The notes under the pieces were generated by a model. It had not been told where the DNA came from. It did not search any database and worked only from the letters and a program-made list of their open reading frames with translations. 6,242 nucleotides of DNA from Spirochaetales bacterium (GTDB taxonomy: Bacteria > Spirochaetota > Spirochaetia > SZUA-6), in contig QILZ01000087.1 of assembly GCA_003233545.1 (NCBI GenBank), positions 1 to 6,242 of the forward strand, written 5' to 3'. Each line of letters opens with the position of its first letter. Positions within the stretch are counted from its first letter, which is position 1. Below, piece by piece: positions 5,216 to 6,242 of this stretch. A program made the translations under genes and the position numbers.

Positions 5216-6091
5216 ATGGAAAATAAATATTATATATCCGGGCAAAGAAAATGGAAAATACCGAATCTGAAAAGATTAATACTCTGGGTGTTTATTACAA
5301 TTATAGCGGTTTCTTTTTTAGTACCGATTATATGGATAATCTCAGGTTCTTTTACTACCAGTATCGATCTTGTTACAAAACATCCAAGTTTAATACCTCA
5401 AAGGCCGACAGTGCAGAACTATATCAATGTTTTCACAACGAATAAGACACAGACAGTGGGCCGTCCCCTGCTGAACAGTGCTATAGTCTCTTTTTCCACG
5501 GTTTTTTTAACGCTGCTTATTTCGTCATTTGCAGCTTACCCGCTTGCAAGAATGGAATTTAAAGGAAGCCAATTTATATTCGTTCTTATACTGATGGGTC
5601 TTATGATTCCCATACAGGTATCGTTCATTTCTCTCTATCTGTTGTTCAATTCCGTAGGCCTTTTAAATACTTATGCGGTTCTTATTTTACCAGGTGCCAT
5701 TAGCCCGTTCGGGGTTTTTCTGCTGCGTCAATTCTTCAGGACCATACCGAAAGAGCTCGAGGACGTTGCCATGATAGACGGATGCGGCAGGCTTAAGACT
5801 CTCTATTCAATAATCCTGCCCCTGTCGGTGCCGGCACTGCTCTGCCTCGGGATATTCACCTTCCTCGGAAGCTGGAACAGTTTCCTGTGGCCATTGATCG
5901 TGTTGACAAAGTCGAAGATGATGACCCTTCCTGTAATTTTGTCATATTATTGGGGTGCATTTGCAGGTGTTAACGAATGGGGACCTCTTCTTGCAGTTTC
6001 TGTAATCGCGAGCATACCGACTATACTTGTCTTTCTCTTATTCCAGCGATATTTTGTTCAGGGGATAGCCACAACAGGAATTAAGGGTTAA
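5216..6091 (+). CDS. ABC sugar transporter permease, MalG/UgpE type
   Basis: Second membrane subunit of the CUT1-type importer. At 291 aa it has the usual length. Membrane segments are visible near residues 20-43, 87-111, 119-143, 150-171, 203-226 and 258-279. The EAA loop reads IPKELEDVAMIDGCGRLKT (177-195), with the expected Gly189 after the Ile-Asp pair and LPLSVPAL after it; the usual first 'AA' of the motif is VA here, a mild variation. The C-terminus QGIATTGIKG matches the family's typical G-x-KG ending. It is translated from its own ribosome-binding site 18 bases after the MalF-type gene. It is the last gene of the operon: the next gene points the other way, and no ATPase gene follows. 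Confidence 0.94.
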   Translation: MENKYYISGQRKWKIPNLKRLILWVFITIIAVSFLVPIIWIISGSFTTSIDLVTKHPSLIPQRPTVQNYINVFTTNKTQTVGRPLLNSAIVSFSTVFLTLLISSFAAYPLARMEFKGSQFIFVLILMGLMIPIQVSFISLYLLFNSVGLLNTYAVLILPGAISPFGVFLLRQFFRTIPKELEDVAMIDGCGRLKTLYSIILPLSVPALLCLGIFTFLGSWNSFLWPLIVLTKSKMMTLPVILSYYWGAFAGVNEWGPLLAVSVIASIPTILVFLLFQRYFVQGIATTGIKG

Positions 6092-6133
6092 TGGGTATAG
6101 TCAAGGCGCAATAAGTTCTTAGCAGGTGCAGTG
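6092..6133. other. Convergent gap without a visible terminator
   Basis: Only 42 bases separate the permease stop from the stop of the convergent gene. I see no GC-rich hairpin followed by a T tract in either direction; the best dyad is TAAG-TT-CTTA, too weak to terminate. Ends of the two transcripts may overlap, or a factor such as Rho may be used. Confidence 0.4.
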
Positions 6134-6242
6134 TTAATGACCTTTACCCTGAATCATATTAACGGCATGTTCCATAATGGGAGCTATGATTTTGGTACAG
6201 AGCTGCACTGCTTTTACCGAGCCGGGAAAGTTGACAATAATA
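6134..6242 (-). CDS. MoaB/MogA-type molybdenum cofactor biosynthesis protein, C-terminal fragment
   Basis: The last 35 codons of a minus-strand gene enter from the right edge and stop with TAA (complement of 6134-6136). The peptide carries the family's signature end, IIVNFPGSVKAV, followed by a helix APIMEHAVNMIQ. The N-[LF]-P-G-S loop with a following 'kAv' is characteristic of MoaB/MogA proteins, which bind molybdopterin and adenylylate it on the way to molybdenum or tungsten cofactor. Only the tail is present, so MoaB, MogA and a fused MoeA- or CinA-like protein cannot be separated with certainty, although ending shortly after this helix favours the single-domain MoaB/MogA. It is convergent with the transport operon and probably unrelated in function. 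Confidence 0.82.
   Translation of the reverse strand, partial: IIVNFPGSVKAVQLCTKIIAPIMEHAVNMIQGKGH

Noticed and set aside
1..6242. CRISPR array, toxin-antitoxin, transposon, phage or defence genes
   Set aside because: No spaced direct repeats, transposase or integrase motifs, or unassigned reading frames large enough to hold such genes were seen; all sizeable coding space belongs to recognised families.

Overview
The window looks like bacterial chromosome of moderate GC, most likely from a diderm with classical Sec signal peptides. A spirochaete (Spirochaeta/Treponema/Sphaerochaeta relatives) is my best guess. The solute-binding protein has a Cys-less signal peptide followed by a 'FAKGTQEK' junction and a Lys/Ala/Gly-rich linker, a style I associate with spirochaete sugar-binding proteins. 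This is recognition by eye, not a search result.

Layout, left to right. (1) Bases 1-251, minus strand: the N-terminal part of a short-chain dehydrogenase/reductase (SDR), cut by the left edge. (2) Bases 252-598: a divergent control region with one good sigma70-type promoter facing each way and several inverted repeats, one lying on the predicted start of the rightward transcript. (3) Bases 599-2731, plus strand: a secreted GH51 alpha-L-arabinofuranosidase-like enzyme of 710 aa with both catalytic glutamates. (4) Bases 2732-2845: a gap with a 12-base perfect complement of the 16S rRNA 3' end that has no start codon at a usable distance, a moderate internal promoter candidate, and the real ribosome-binding site of the next gene. 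(5) Bases 2846-4177: a family-1 extracellular sugar-binding protein. (6) A strong terminator-type hairpin at 4232-4271 between the binding protein and the first permease. (7) Bases 4298-5197 and 5216-6091: the two membrane permeases (MalF-type, then MalG-type). (8) Bases 6134-6242, minus strand: the C-terminal end of a MoaB/MogA-type molybdenum cofactor protein, convergent with the operon and cut by the right edge.

Read together, genes 3-7 form a pentose or arabino-oligosaccharide scavenging operon. The exported glycosidase trims arabinofuranosyl residues outside the cytoplasm, the binding protein captures the released sugar or short oligosaccharide, and the two permeases carry it inward. No ABC ATPase is encoded and the next gene is convergent, so the transporter presumably uses an ATPase encoded elsewhere (MsmX/UgpC-like sharing is known for this class). 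The divergent SDR could be a sugar or polyol dehydrogenase of the same pathway, but only its cofactor-binding half is visible.

I see no mobile element, CRISPR array, tRNA or rRNA, and no convincing new defence or other exotic system. The parts most worth a second look are the RNA-level features on either side of the binding-protein gene and the operator-like palindrome on the enzyme promoter.
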